From assembly GCA_910589415.1 (NCBI GenBank), contig OU342633.1:39128210-39192209 (forward strand): a stretch of DNA of 64,000 nt. Reading direction: 5' to 3'. The stretch comes from Malachius bipustulatus (lineage: Eukaryota > Arthropoda > Insecta > Coleoptera > Melyridae). The position numbers were made by a program, and so were the translations under genes. Positions 20,525 through 34,155 of this stretch are shown here, one piece after another (the stretch's first letter is position 1; each line of letters starts with the position of its first letter). The notes below the pieces were generated by a model, which saw only the letters and a list, made by a program, of their open reading frames with translations, did not search any database and had not been told where the DNA came from.

Positions 20525-22089
20525 CCGGGGATTCCCCTGTTACCACAATTTTTGCCGGCTTCCTGCAATATATCAAACTGATATAAAAAATGCGGCGTTC
20601 TGCTCACTGAGCTAAATTCTTAAGAAATGCATTATATGGTAGAGTAAGCGCAGCGCACAGCCATGTCAATGATATTAATATAAAATGAATGCATTTCCGA
20701 GTTCCAAACGTCTTATATCTTCCTAGATAGGTATACGATAATATGAGCAAAACGATCAAAGAATGCTTCATATATGAATTTGTTTAAAGCATATCTTTCT
20801 CAAAGCATTCTTTTCCCAAATGGAATGTTCAATTTCCATCTACATTGACGATCTTTGGTAGGTATGCCTGGACTTATTTTTCAAAGTGCCCTTTTATCCG
20901 AGCAAGACCGTCTACATTCCCCCTATATTTACAAAATTTTATATTACAACAATTCCGTTACTACTTATGTACCTACCAGTACCACTAACCGCAAAGTGGC
21001 AGGTACTTTACACCTGCATACCTAAGTTAAAATCCCTTCAAGTCATTGCTTTAATAATAATTAGAAATCATTTTATGGGAAAATTATTATCGCAGTTTTC
21101 ACGTGACACGGTTAATTATGTGTTACATGGGTATGGTTTTCTCAGCTCAGCTGGCCATGACGTCATGAACGTGTGATGATATGATTTGAGGTGGTAAGCA
21201 CGAGCGATGTAGTCGAATTAATTTGCATGAAAATAATTAATTGTCAAATTATGACTTTCAACAATATTTGTGTTTATATACAGGGAAATTTCTAGTCATA
21301 ATCCGAAAATTCCGGTATAAGTGGATTAGGAGATATTGTGTTTTTTTGATTAATTGTGTAATTGTATTTTGATTAATTTATTACCTGACCGAACCTCTAA
21401 ACTTGTAATTTTTTTTGGTTTTTTGATTTTGGCTTGTTTTTTAGCCAGCTCATTACAAACCTTTAAACTGATCATCCCGCCTTGAAAGATGACAGTCTTT
21501 CAGTTTTATTGTAAATGAGGTCCATATTCATGGACCATAAGCATAAATGGGTAAATATCAAGGTTTTTCAGATTTTGAGCCGACTTTACCTGTTTTCGTG
21601 TTGAAATTTGAACAAAGGACAAGCTCATCTATGTAATTGCATAACACATTTTGTTTCTCGATTCTTGAAATTAATTGGAGCCCTATGTTTCCGGACCACA
21701 AACAGCTATTTTTGAGGATTCTACTCTACTAGGTTTAGTATTACTTTTTGGAATTTATAGCAAAGTGCTTTGTTCCCCGTTGCAAGTATTGGTGTAATGT
21801 AAAAAGGTAGTTTCCCCCTTCCATTATGCTTGTCAGCACTTGGGATATGCCCCAGTTTCTTATAGCTTGTTGGATTTGGACTAGTTGTTGAAATACGAAC
21901 CTCTCTACCTCTGCTTGTCGTGTCGTAAATTTAGTGCGCTAAGGGATGAAAACAGACAATTTCCATTTCTAGCGATTAGAGTTATCGTATCGCGTATGGA
22001 CTCTACTATTTACAGTTGGGGAAAGCTTCCGTTCAAACTTCTCTTTCTCGAGAGAGATAAAACTCAACAAAAATTAAAGATTATTATAC
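20525..22089. other. No gene recognised; one dispersed repeat copy at 21090-21270
   Basis: 21130-21270 (CTGGCCATGACGTCATGA, then GTGATGAT...TTTGAGGTGGTAA) resembles 59060-59240. The rest is unassigned. Confidence 0.45.
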
Positions 22090-22350
22090 AGGATAGTCTC
22101 TTTATATCAGAGCTCACTATATGAGTATCTCGTAAACGCTAAGAGATACAGGGTTGGTTAAATTAGAGACAAGATGTCCTATTTTGTGGTCATCTCGAAT
22201 CCGTGAAGACAAAAATTATTTATTAATTTCAAAAGATAAAAAAAAATATGACAAAAATAAGAAATCTCGATTTTTTTGTTTTTTCAGGATATTTCAGGAA
22301 AGATATCTTGTATGTCCACTGCGCACGCGTGGATTTGGATTCTGAGAAAT
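22090..22350. mobile_element. Fragment of the 33-34 kb foldback family
   Basis: Shares AACGCTAAGAGATACAG, a GGTTAAATTAGA-like stretch and the TTTTTTCAGGATATTTCAGG word with 33150-33350. One arm only, so a partial copy. Confidence 0.6.
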
Positions 22351-25300
22351 GTTCTTCTTCTTCTATTTTTATGGATTGGACAGCCTTGTGCATACAGCCA
22401 CTATTTATTCTGAGAAATGTCAGTAGGTAATCGTTCCTATTTACACCTTTTGATTGGTCCACGAGCGGGTATTATTATGAATTTCTAGTAGCTATGATTG
22501 GACAAGAGCCGGGTATTATGAACTATAATTCAATACCTACGAAAATAACCTTCATAATTCATTCAAAAAGCTCTAATAATTGGAATATATACAATAAGAG
22601 TATATAGGTACAAAAAATATATTTTTGAGCATGCGCTTAAAAAATAATTATAAGTAGGTAAGTACCTATAGGTATTACACATGTAGAGTTTCTATTGTAA
22701 GCTACAAAGGGATTCTCAATTGCAATAATTAGGATCAAGATAAATAATTACTGCATTTAATCACAATGTAATTATTTACAAACATACGCCTCTATTTGTA
22801 CAAGCTGCCGCATTTGGTGTAGGTTTGTGTTTGAAATTATTTAACAACCTCCCTATGCATCACCTAAACATCGGTTTATGTAAACGATGGTGAGGATGGA
22901 AAACTATTCACTCTCCCGGTACAAACATAATTAACACTGAATATTTTGCCCCATTTTCGAAAGCTCGGTTCAATATGTTCTATTTTTATTAAAATTCCCA
23001 TATTTTCAAATGAAGTACTTACCATTAAGCACCTCATCATAAGTACATCAAACCTATTATACGTTTTTAATAATCGAAAAACAGTGAAGAGTGTGACAAT
23101 TTTTTTTTTCTGAAAAATATGGCATCCCATTCTGAATTAATAAAAAAGCAAACCAAAACATGGTGGGTAAGGGTTTCTCGAGTGAAAACAGAATACATCC
23201 GCCAAAGCAAGGACTTTTCCTATCGGCTTAGCTCGCCTGATAGTAAAGAGGGGGCAGGGATTCCAATCAACACTCGAGTCATTTCTGATCACCGCCCAGT
23301 GCCGCACTGACTTGACGGACTGACAGCCGACCTTTTATAGCGGACTCGTCGACTAAATAAGGCGTCGACTTTGTAAGAAAATGGTATGATCTGTTTCCCT
23401 GTCTCCTAAGTGCTGATCACTGTTGCAGGTTACCCTTCTCTGGGGCTCAGTGATAATGACTCGAGCCCTACCTTCTTCGAATTTGTTTGTTTAACAAACC
23501 TCTTTTGTTGCGTATACGACTTACTGCCAAGAACTCAATTATTGTTCTATTTGTATAGTAAGTCACGCGGTTTGGAATTTTGATTAATTATTCGAAGGAC
23601 CAGCGGGAAAATAATTAGGGGAGCAATTAAGGGGTATAATTTCTAGGATGATAATTATGCACCTACCTTAAATATCCCATGTAGACAGCTTAGTGAGCTT
23701 TTCATTTGGCGACAAGGGCCGAAGATACTATCGCGTCGCATAGCACTTGTGGATTGCAATGTAAACACTCTTCTTATGTATACACAGACATGGACCGAAC
23801 GCGACGACGGTTCATCTCATTATCATGGGTGAAGTGGTAGGCGCACCCTTTGGCTGTATGCCCATAGGACATGGTCTCGCGCACCATCTTGTCACGTTCC
23901 TCTCCCCCCGTGCATAATTCAAAATAAGGAGGGAATTATATGGATAAAAGGGAAACATGGGAACGGAACATCTTTAATGATCTCGACCGTGATCCTTGAT
24001 AATTAATTTCACATGGATAGTTGGGTGCTGGAGCTGGAGTCGATGTGATTACATTTATCCAATCATATCGCTACTCCCTCGGGTGTCACATCGAGACTCA
24101 TTGGATGCCGGGTAACCTTTATTTTTACGACGTTCTAATATAAGCATGAAAGAGTATCATATAGGGAAGATTGACAAAAAATATGCCCACATACTGGGCA
24201 ATGGTTATTGTAAGTGGGATGGCGATGGTCGAGAAGAGAGCGGAGTCGTGGGAGACCAGCGGTGACGAGAGGACGTCTATTATGATGCGAATAGTCGACG
24301 GATTGCCTTGTCAGTTATACTTGGAGCTCGCAGTATCGACCATAGTATAAAATTCGAGACTTATATTTGTAAATAACCCAGTTTGCATTTATCTATGCCC
24401 TTTCAGAAGAGGCGTTTTCAGCGACAGAATGTATAAATTCAAAATCTAGTGATGATCTAATAAAAGTCTTTATTTAATATCAGACGCAGGAGACAGACCT
24501 CAATAACAAATGTCTATCTCATCTGGCTAACATTGTGAAGATGTTTCGATTGAGCAGCGAGATCGTTGAAGGAGAGCTCTCTTTTAAGAGCGATGAATCT
24601 AATGTCCCTCTAGATAAGGCGTCTCTCAACGTCCCGCTTCTGAAAGCGTGATGGATATTCGTAATTAGCCTTCGAATGTTAACAATGCTGTTCTTTTCTA
24701 AACTAAATGCCTCTGCATTGCAAGGACTTTAACTGTAGTAATTGCGCGTATTAAACATGGTATAGGACTAGCTTAAAAATAATAATTTCAATTGTTCAGA
24801 CGAAAATTTGGTTATGAATGAAGCAAAGTTAATGAATTAGACATCAGTTTCGGTTGTGAATTGTTTTTACGAAATTGAAAGTAGATCTGCAAAAAATAGC
24901 TAGTAAAATTACGTCGCGTTGGGGAATTACCTACCTATAAAGCGGCCGCCGAGGGTAATCTGAAACTCAAATTACGGTTCTCAAGTTATGACCGAAATCC
25001 TCTTTGTGAAAAAGCAATAACGCCGCATAACCAGAAATTTCCGTGTAGAAAAAGTCGTGGCTTGAAATAATAAAAGAGGTTACGGATATACCTACTTAGG
25101 ATTACCTAAGTTACTTGCTTTGAAGTCTGTATTTCTGAAGATGTGCTCCGGACAATCGCACATAACTGTCGAGCAAAGTCCGATGAAATTAATGTTCAGT
25201 CATCCCTTTTTAGTATGAGAAGCTTATGCGTTGCATAATATTCGGTAAAGTCCGGTTAAATTGTTTTAGGGCACCATTACCCTTAAATCATGGGTCTGTT

Positions 25301-28105
25301 ATGTTATGTACATACACGATGGTTTTGTATGGAGTAAGTTCAACGCAGGGATGCAACGTCAGCATCCATAACTTGCCGGATTCTAAGCAGGCAAAGTCGG
25401 CATTGCTAAATCTCTGTGGACAAAGCTGCGCTAGTTATTGCTTCCTATTATTTTAGTTTTCTTCCAACTGCGATAAAACAAAAGCGCGAGGGGAATTAAT
25501 TTGCTTATACTAAATTTCTGTAGATTTTTTTGTGTTATTAATTGTGTAAAAATTATCTCACATCATACATAATATTTATTATCGTCTTATAAAAGAAACA
25601 AAAAATGGCCCTACGTTGTGATTTTTTTGTCAAAGTTACAATGGATGGATCTATTAATCTATTCAATAAAATAAAATAAATAATTTTAGAAAATGTGAAA
25701 ATTATTTGCTTCATTCTTGGTTCGTTTTTAAGAATTTTAGAATATTTCAAAACTCACTGTGATGGTTTCAAAGGCAAACTTCTAAAATTCCTGGAAATAA
25801 GTAACTCATTATCGTCTTCATTTTAACATTTTACTGTTTTTATTAAAATGATATTAATTACAGTCTAGAGGGTTTAATTTGGAAACTCAAATTAGAGGTA
25901 GTACTACTGGTTTAGGAGTGTAATGAAAAACTAACACAACGTACATTTTTTACACTTTATACACAACGTAGAACGGTTTAATTTCAGCTAAGAATTATTA
26001 GACAACTGGGAGAGCAATTAATTGAGAGCTGCTGGTTTTGATATGGAAATTCTATACTTATACATTTTTTATTTCGCTGTGAATATGAAATAAAACTTGG
26101 GGCTTTTACACATCGACAAAAAGTTAACAAGTGAAAAATCACAAAAAAATCTCACAAAAACGTTCCTCATCACTGAACGAAATTAAAAATTAGACACCAA
26201 ACAAGTCATGGCAGACATTTTTTTCTGGAGAACCTTTGCAATTAAAATATTATTTATAAATTACATTTTAAGCTTTGTGAAAACCTACCTTTGAGAGTAT
26301 TTTAAACATGACCAACATTTCCATGGTTAACTTTGAAGAACACTTTTGACTCACATATCATGCGGTAGAGTAACGAATACAAACAAGAATAATTTCTGTT
26401 TATAAATACAAAATTACAAAATATAACTTTCTCAAAATACTCTGTTTTGTTTAGAACCGTTAATTCTAATGAGTTCACCCTAACGAGTAAATTATCAGCC
26501 TGGGGGTCGCTGACCGGTTCCGAATCTGCCTGGAAACATTTACCTTTCCATTAGTTTCCAGAGCTACAGCCTGGAAGAGAAAGAACGTCCCACACCTCCT
26601 ATGTGGAAACTAATGCAGATGCCGTTTGCAATCTGGTCCCAAGACCTACTCAGTTTCTATTATGCTTCAGTAATTACTATATGTAGTTACAGTGGGAATA
26701 ATACGTATACCTAAAGCGGATTCGTGAAGTTAAACCAGTATTTACTCAAGTTTTGATGACGATTTTCCTCATCTCCCTTATTTTTGAAACTCCAACTGCT
26801 AAAAAATTTAAAATTTTGCGTTATAGACTTCGAGATAGGAAAATGTTTCAAAAATAAGCATTTCCCCTTTATTTCAGCAATTATGGTAAAATATAAATTT
26901 TCATGAAATTAACGTTCTTAGAGATACGCATGTTGTTCAGGAAAACTAATGAAAAACTTTTTTTTCTGAAATCCCTGAAAATTATGTTAAAACAAACATT
27001 GCTACTTCGTGAACTTCACTCCAACTTGTGAATTGGAGAGCTCAGCCTCAGGAGAAAGGTCTGAAACTTCGACATCTAATTACTTCATGATTATAAATCA
27101 ATGAAGTTTACGGTTCTAACTGAAAATTAGGAGGAAAGAAAAATAATTGTTGTTCTTGACGGGTTCCACCTGATTCTCATAATAGCCTTCGCTTGTAGTT
27201 TCTACCATGGTCGAAAGTGTTCAGGCAGGTGACACGTCCTACTAGATTTTCTTTCAGGACTCTTTTTGTGTCATGTCATATTTGTTGTGTCATATTTGCT
27301 ATTGTCAATCCCTATTATACAATTATTGTTCTAGAATAGTCACATTCTTGTACAATTTTTAATTATGGAATGATGTCATTCTGTTACACTGTATCAGAAT
27401 TTACTTTACCTCCCTCTGAGTGAGGTAAAAGTAGACAGAATGAGAATGAAACGACTTGATTTCCTACCAACCATTTCCCATTAACAATGCCGAACTGTCC
27501 TTATTTATTGAATTTAAATTACGATGTGTCAAATAAATTTTATACTGATTTAAATTTTGGGTATAAGTAATTTTTTGGGGTATAAGTAATTGTCGCAATC
27601 GTAGAGAAAATATTGTCTGCAATAAGTTTGGAATGTGGCATATTTCAAACTTGATACGAAATATATTGATTATTAAATAAAAGGGTCATTATCTTGCAGG
27701 TTTCAATAAAATATTAACGCACAGACATTCCTCATGCGGTAAGATAATAGACGCACATTCACGCTGTCAAATCAATCACGCAGCTCAGCCGGTGAAATAA
27801 TAAAATAAAAATCACCAGTTGGAGCCAATCACAACTTCGCAGAGACAAGAAATCACCGCATCGAGCGCCTTCATAGCACTGCCAAAACGCATATAAGATG
27901 TTAGGTTAATTTGTTTTGTTTTAACTTAGGTTTAGTTAATACACTGACCGGGGAGCAAGCATCTAGTCAGAGCGCCAAAGCCCACAGCAACAGCACTAAC
28001 TGCAGAAAAAAAAAGGACACGGGTTCCTATGCCTAACAACATTAAATAATTCCCATAAAATTCATCCAGTAGTCATCCATGGTAATAATAAGAAGGTGAA
28101 GAAAA
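22351..28105. other. Long stretch with no supportable gene
   Basis: Open frames here are short and show no family motif. 23.2-24.7 kb is less AT-rich than its surroundings, with a palindromic GCGACGACGGTT-like area, but I cannot assign it. It may be intron 1 of Cad87A or intergenic DNA. Confidence 0.4.
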
Positions 28106-28855
28106 AATTTTGGAGTCAAATTTTGGAATGACTTTATTACGCACTACTTCAAGTACCCTACCGGTTTCGGTCTACTAGGCCATCTTCAGATGTAGCGGGG
28201 ACGGCATAACTGTATATATATAAGGACATACATAAGGACAAAGCTGGAAAAGAAACATTTAAATTAAAGTAACTTACAGAAAGCGGTGTTATACGTCCAG
28301 AAGAGTGTAAATAATGGTAAGGGAAAAAACAGGGAGAGAATCAAAACGAACGATGGGTATGCATATAGAGATTAAAATCAAAAGGACGAAATCGGAAGCT
28401 GTTCAAGCGGAAAAACACCAAAAAAGGGATGTATATACTCATGTGTGAATTCGGAAAGTCAGGGGGTCCAAGCTGGCCGGTATAAAAACACATAGGTGAC
28501 GGATGTGAAAATTTCCAAATCAATTACGGGAAAATGAAAAACAGAACTAGTTAACCTCCTGGGAGGCAACCATTTTCTAATTTTATTTGGGTCTGGTAGG
28601 GACAGAAACGTAATAGTGACATCTGTCGACATCATCATTCGTCAATTTTACACACACCCTTCTGGACGTATAACACCGCTTACTATAAGTTACTTTAATT
28701 AAATGTTACTTTTCCAGCTTTATTCTTTTACAGTTAAGGCGTTCTTTACCCCTAAAGATGGTCCAGTAGACCGAAACCGGTAGGATACTTGAAGTAGTGC
28801 GTAATGAAGTCATTCCAAAATTTGACTCCCAAAAATTTTCCTTAAGTATTAAATA
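28106..28855. mobile_element. Inverted-repeat element with a hammerhead-like motif in each arm
   Basis: Arms of about 215 bp (28106-28320 and 28630-28855, inverted) around a unique core. Each arm holds a CTGAAGATGG-like box, a short GGTC/GACC hairpin, CCGAAACCGGTAG and TACTTGAAGTAGTGCGTAA. That order follows a hammerhead core, with ACCGGU as a self-complementary stem III and GUA as the cleavage triplet. However, an extra U sits between the core box and stem II, and the right arm has CTAAAGA. I read it as a relic of a Penelope-like or hammerhead-bearing repeat, not an active ribozyme. Confidence 0.5.
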
Positions 28856-28891
28856 ATAATACCAGGTGTAACATAAGTACTGCGAAAGACT

Positions 28892-29720
28892 TCAGGGGGT
28901 GATTCCTGAGATCATTCTAAGAAAAAAAGTTCATATGAACATGGGTCCGAAAATGCTTACCCGCTGCGTTATAGCCCCTTAAAGTTGGGACCCTGAGGAA
29001 GGTTTTTATTTATTATCTTCGAAACCGTTCAACATAAGATGACGAAATTTACCACATCCACGAATGTTTTTATGCCTAATAAGATAGACTGTAGATCACT
29101 TTGAAATTTTCACCAAGGGTGAAAGTCATCTGGGGGGTGTGGGGTAAAAATTACCCCAACTTTTTTGTATCAATAGTTTTTCCAATTTTGATATGAAATT
29201 ATGGAATATCGAAGCTTTCTTCGTAAAAAAGTCACTCTTGTTCAACTTCGATAAGATGCACCATTTTCTAGAAAAATCCATTTCAAAATTTCATTGCATT
29301 GCTCTGAAATGTAAGTATTGCAGAACGCCAATTTCTGCCCCCATGTCATTGAAAGCAAATTCATTTTCGGTTCAAGATAAACAGTGCCTTTTTTACGCAG
29401 AAAGCTTCAACATTCCATAATTTCACATCAAAATTGAAAAAACTATTGATACAAAAAAGCTGGGGGTAATTTTTACCCCACACCCCCAGATTTAACCCAC
29501 CCTTGGTGAAATTTTCAAAGTGATCTACATACAGTCTATCTTATTAGGCATAAAAACATTGGTGGATGTGGTAAGTTTCGTCATCTTATGTTGAACGGTT
29601 TCGTAAAAACCTTCCTCAGGGTCCCAACTTTAAGGGGCTATAACTCAACTGGTAAGCATTTTCGTACCCGTGTTCATATGATTTTTTTTCTTAAAATGGA
29701 TTTCAGGAATCACCCCCTGA
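28892..29720. mobile_element. Foldback element with about 330-bp arms
   Basis: The left arm starts TCAGGGGGTGATTCCTGAG and the right arm ends with its near complement at 29720. Shared inner words are TTATAGCCCCTTAAAGTTGG, GGGTAAAAATTACCCC and TGAAATTATGGAAT. The unique core is about 29226-29389. No protein is encoded. A related end (GGGGGCGATTACTAGG) occurs near 46616. Confidence 0.75.
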
Positions 29721-31158
29721 ATCCGATGTATACCTATTTCCAGAATAATATCCATCATATTCTCCGCTCGTTGGAGATATACTATTTTCCATAATAAATC
29801 TCACAAAAATTGTAGGTGGAGATTTTTTATTTGGACACAATGTATGTATACTTATTACAAATATTTGAGAGTGTAACCAGGTGTAATTGGGAGTATTCTT
29901 GATTTACAGGTTTCTATTATAAGTAACATAAGAGTTCCCAAGGGTAACGACAACTTGGAGCTTGGAGGTCTTCCATAAATGATTTATTAGCAGTCCTAAT
30001 GGAATACTTTTTAAGTAAGTAAATAAAACAAGTCCAGAAAAAATAAAATTGTACGGTTTTCACGTTAAAAGTAAATTACCACTTGTGCGAAATCCTATAC
30101 AAGTTGTTTTTCGACTGGCGTAATTATAGCAAAAAGACAGGTTGAGAAATATCAACATTTTCCCAGCTTCTCCAGTCTGGAAACGCAAAAAAAAACACTC
30201 TTATTTTCTTGTCCAACATGTTTACCTTTTCCAAGGACTAAATGAATCTCACATCTCTCGGAGTTTATTATGAGGCAAAAATTAAAACCTGATCATAAAT
30301 AACCATAACGAGTGTATGAAAAATTAATGCCACATAACAATTAATACCTGCACCGTATAGATATGCGAGGGTATACAATATACAGGGTGATCATTTTATC
30401 TAAAGACATCAGTGAAATTTATAATTGGATCTAAAAAAGTGGTATGTAATGAAAGTTGGTCGTCTAGAAGAGGTACATCAAAAATGATACCACTCGACCC
30501 CTTTCCCTATAGAGGGTTAAAAATTTTGAAAAACTTTGAAATCTTCAAAGAAACCCAACTTTTTTTTATTACATTCAGATTTTACAACCAAAAATTGGAT
30601 TTGTCTGTAAAATTTCTTTATTCGTGATTCGTCATTCGAAATTTTTTTTTTCAATTTTTCTTATTACCGAAATTCATTCCACAAAATACATCAACACGGT
30701 ATGGACAACTAAGAGGAGATTTTCAGTCAATTTAAAAACCGAAAGAAAAAGGTCAAAATTCACGACGATCATAGATTGGAAATATTGACAGTTTTGATAT
30801 AGCGGGCTATATAATAAACTTCCATCTTCATGACCTAATCCATCCAAGCTCGAATCACTTCGAAGGTCTATGCATTATACAATTCGTAGTAAACCCTGTC
30901 CATATGATGTCTGAATCGATCGCAATCCCGAGTCGCCTCTTGTGTAACGTAATGAGTCTACAAGAGCACTCTACCCCCAGGGAAATGCATTGATTCCTCG
31001 GAGGTTTGGAGGTGTATTGAATCCCAAGGCTTGCGTATATAACACACACGGGTCATCGAGTCTTTATTTCTGGAGAACCAACGAAATGAGTCGACCTAGT
31101 CTGTAAGAATTCAAAATAATATTTTATTCTTATCATTGACCTGGCAAATTATAATTAT
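29721..31158. other. No gene recognised; ACAGGGTG element fragment near 30380
   Basis: 30380-30560 begins TACAGGGTGATCATTTTATC, the type of end seen in several elements in this window, but no partner end is visible. Confidence 0.4.
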
Positions 31159-31416
31159 TATACTTAAACTATACCTCAGTCGGCCAAAAGATATAGTAAT
31201 AAAAGTGCGCGGTAAGTTTACAATCCAGGTAGGCAGACCTTATACACAAGAATTATATACACAAACCTTAGAATGCCCTTCTCATTGGTTTACCGGAACC
31301 AGGTAATCAATAAATAAGGCACTATCTGCCCACCAGATGTGACTACTTGGACCTTAAAAGTTTGTGCGCAGTTTTATTACTTATCTGTTGGTCGACTGAG
31401 GTATAGTTTTAGTTTC
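31159..31416. mobile_element. MITE, about 0.25 kb
   Basis: Inverted ends AAACTATACCTCAGTCG (31166-31182) and its complement (31393-31409). The match continues inward through GGCCAAAAG and TAATAAAAGTGCGC with a few changes. Non-coding. Confidence 0.65.
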
Positions 31417-32419
31417 AACGAGCAAGGAGAAGGCGCCGTTGATACGCTTAAGTAGTATTACCTCCGAAAAAGCTCATCAGCATCCTGGCTTGATTCAGAA
31501 TATTCTGAGACATTGTTATTTGTTATTGTTTATAGTTTTGTCGTACAACCACAACCAGCGTGTCGATTGCCACGCCACCAACCGGTCAGATCAAGTACGA
31601 GTGCTGGCCCGAGCCCGAGACTGAATTATAAATACAAATAACCCCTTGACATAAGATCTCTGGAAGTGGCGGATTTTAACGTTTGAAATAAGGCCTAAAC
31701 TGAAGCTACTTCAGTTATGCTATTCGTTGATAGACCAATAATAGAGTGTTCCTGAATATCAGTTATTACATAGGTCCGTAACCGTTCTTTTTCGTTCTAC
31801 ATGGTGTTAAAAATTGAAGATTTTTTCTTTTTTTTTTCTTTATACCTAGCTCCTTGAGGAAACTTTAGTCAAATAGTTAGTCACAGAGGGTCATCACAGC
31901 TTTAATTTTAAACAGGCAGTGCCGACTAAACCGTCAAAATTAATGTAAATGAGAAATTATCAAAAAAAAAAGCCAGAGCCAGTTGAATTTCCTCCAACGA
32001 ATTAGAAGAAATAGTTTTTTCTTTTTTTCTTGATAACGGTTGCAGATGCAAAAAAAAAACTATAGGAGGTCAAAAAGTTTCTAAATAAAACAGAAAATCC
32101 AAATTGTATTTTAGAATCTGCCCGCGGCGCTTCGCAACAAAGTTCAGAGAGAGAAATGGGAGAAATTCAGGAAAAAATGGTTTAAAGAATCTACAGATTC
32201 TTACAACCATTTATCATGGACAATGATGTAAGCCCTACAGTGTATTAAAGCTAAAAAAAGTTTATATGAAGTTTTAGGCATAAAATTTTGAAAAAGTTGG
32301 ACCAAAGTTGGGAAAAAGTTGGGAAAAAAAGCCCACTAGAAGGAGAATGCAATGGCAGAAAGAGATTACAAAAATTATTGTTTATTTAAGATTTTAAAAA
32401 CTTAAATTTTCAATTTAAG

Positions 32420-32945
32420 TTTTTCTATAAAAACTGAAACATTTTCATTGCAGAAACCAAACCAACTTTATTTTTACTATGTCAGTTTTTTTAATCTGAC
32501 AATTAATATTTCCAGGGCCGGACTGCACTTCGTGTTTCTAAATACGGACCTGGATTTGTTTACTGCAAAAATTGAAAGGTATTTTAATTCTGAATTTAAT
32601 GATATGCCACCTTAATATGGGTCTGCACTCTTATAAAACTTCTTGGACTTGTATCACTCATCGTCATCACAATCCGAGAAGTTCAAGAAGTTAATACGAG
32701 TACAGATCCGTATTAAAGCGAAATTAAACTAATGATGTCAATAGCTATAATTGGAAACACGTTTGAACTACTAACTACTATAGTGTGACATATTCAATTT
32801 TTGAAATAGAAAATTCAGGTCCGTATTTAAAAAATCTAAGTTCAGTCCGGCCCTGCAAATATGACTCGTCAGATAAAGAAACTGACTTCGCAAAAATAAA
32901 GCTGGTCAATAACTGTAATAAAAATGTGTTTCAGTTTTTCCCCAA
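32420..32945. mobile_element. Foldback element split by a nested MITE
   Basis: Left arm words (AAAAACTGAAACA, CTTTATTTTT, GTCAGTTT...TCTGAC) recur inverted to the right of 32856. The centre is occupied by the element at 32513-32855. Confidence 0.55.
32513..32855. mobile_element. MITE with CAGGGCCGGACTG inverted ends (hAT-like)
   Basis: Both ends carry CAGGGCCGGACTG and, further in, TAAATACGGACCTG. The CAGGG start is typical of hAT-type MITEs. The flanking 8-mers (AATATTTC, CAAATATG) do not match, so no duplication supports the assignment. Confidence 0.65.
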
Positions 32946-33149
32946 TCTTCAATATTAGTCAATAAATAAGAAAATTTGATATTTTTTTTTCAAAATAATT
33001 CGAGAATAAAAAATAATTTTTGAAATATCCTTCAACGATTGCTTTATTATCGTTCTGCTTGTCTAATTTTTTCCCAATTTAACCAACACTGTATCTCCTA
33101 CCGTTTACGAGATCCCCATGCTGTTCATTCTTATCTTGGACACAGTGTA

Positions 33150-34155
33150 TACAGGGTGCACCATACCTATATCCTTCTCTATATTGCTATCTCCTGAACG
33201 CTAAGAGATACAGAGTCGGTTAAATTAGACAAAAGATGCTCAGTTTTGTGGCTATGTCGAATCCGTCAAGCCATGCAAGATATCTGTGATTGCTCCTGAA
33301 ATATCCTGAAAAAACTGAAAAATCGAGATTTCTTATTTTTGCCATATCTTTCTTATTATCAGAAATTAATAAATAATTTCTTGTAGGCTTACATAAGCCG
33401 TTAAGATCTATCCATCTGTCATTACAAAAATGTTCAAGGCCGACTAGAACCAAAAGTTTTCACAGTCAACTTTCGTTTTTCTTATGGCCGCCATATTATT
33501 TTTTTATGTCGTTCGATATGAAAAAAATAATGGAAACCAAAAATTAATAAACTTAAAAAAAAAAAAATCTAAAATTTTTATTCTTCTTTTTTCAAAGAAA
33601 AACCAAAAAAAAAATCATCGAAAAACGTCAACATTTGTAAAATACGCCGAAATAGTGCTTGCCTTATAGTTTTATAATTTATCTATGAAATTCGGTCTAA
33701 AAAGTTGTCTTTTTTTAAAGAAAAAAGAAGAACAAAACATTTTTTAATTTATTTTTTGAAGTTTAACAATTTTTAGTTTTTATGATTTTTTTTATACCGA
33801 ACAACATAAAAAACAATATGGTGGCCATGAAAAACGAAAGTTGACTATGAAAATCCTGGGATCTAGTCGGCTTTGAAAATTTTCGAAATGTCAGATGGGT
33901 AGATCTTGCCGACTTATGTAAGCCCACAAAAAATTATTAATTAATCTCCAATAATAAAAAAGATATGGCAAAAATAATAAATCTCGATTTTTCAGTTTCT
34001 TCAGGATATTTCAGGAGCAGTCACAGATATCTTGCATGGCTTGACGGATTCGACATAGCCACAAAACTGCGCATCTTTTCTCTAATTTAACCGACCCTGT
34101 ATCTCTTAGCGTACGGGAGATAGCAATATAGAGAAGGATACATGGTGCACCCTGT
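33150..34155. mobile_element. Foldback element, about 1.0 kb, TACAGGGTGCACCAT ends
   Basis: Arms of more than 400 bp: TACAGGGTGCACCAT at the left, its near complement at the right, AACGCTAAGAGATACAG, TCGAATCCGTCAAGCCATGC and TAGGCTTACATAAGCCG or close variants in both. The core is A/T-rich. Partial relatives lie at 22090-22350 and 60000-60165 and, more weakly, near 46370-46500. Transcripts would form a long hairpin. Confidence 0.75.

Noticed and set aside
23695..23720. TTGGCGAC-like primer site suggesting another LTR element
   Set aside because: No LTR pair, gag or pol sequence is visible around it.
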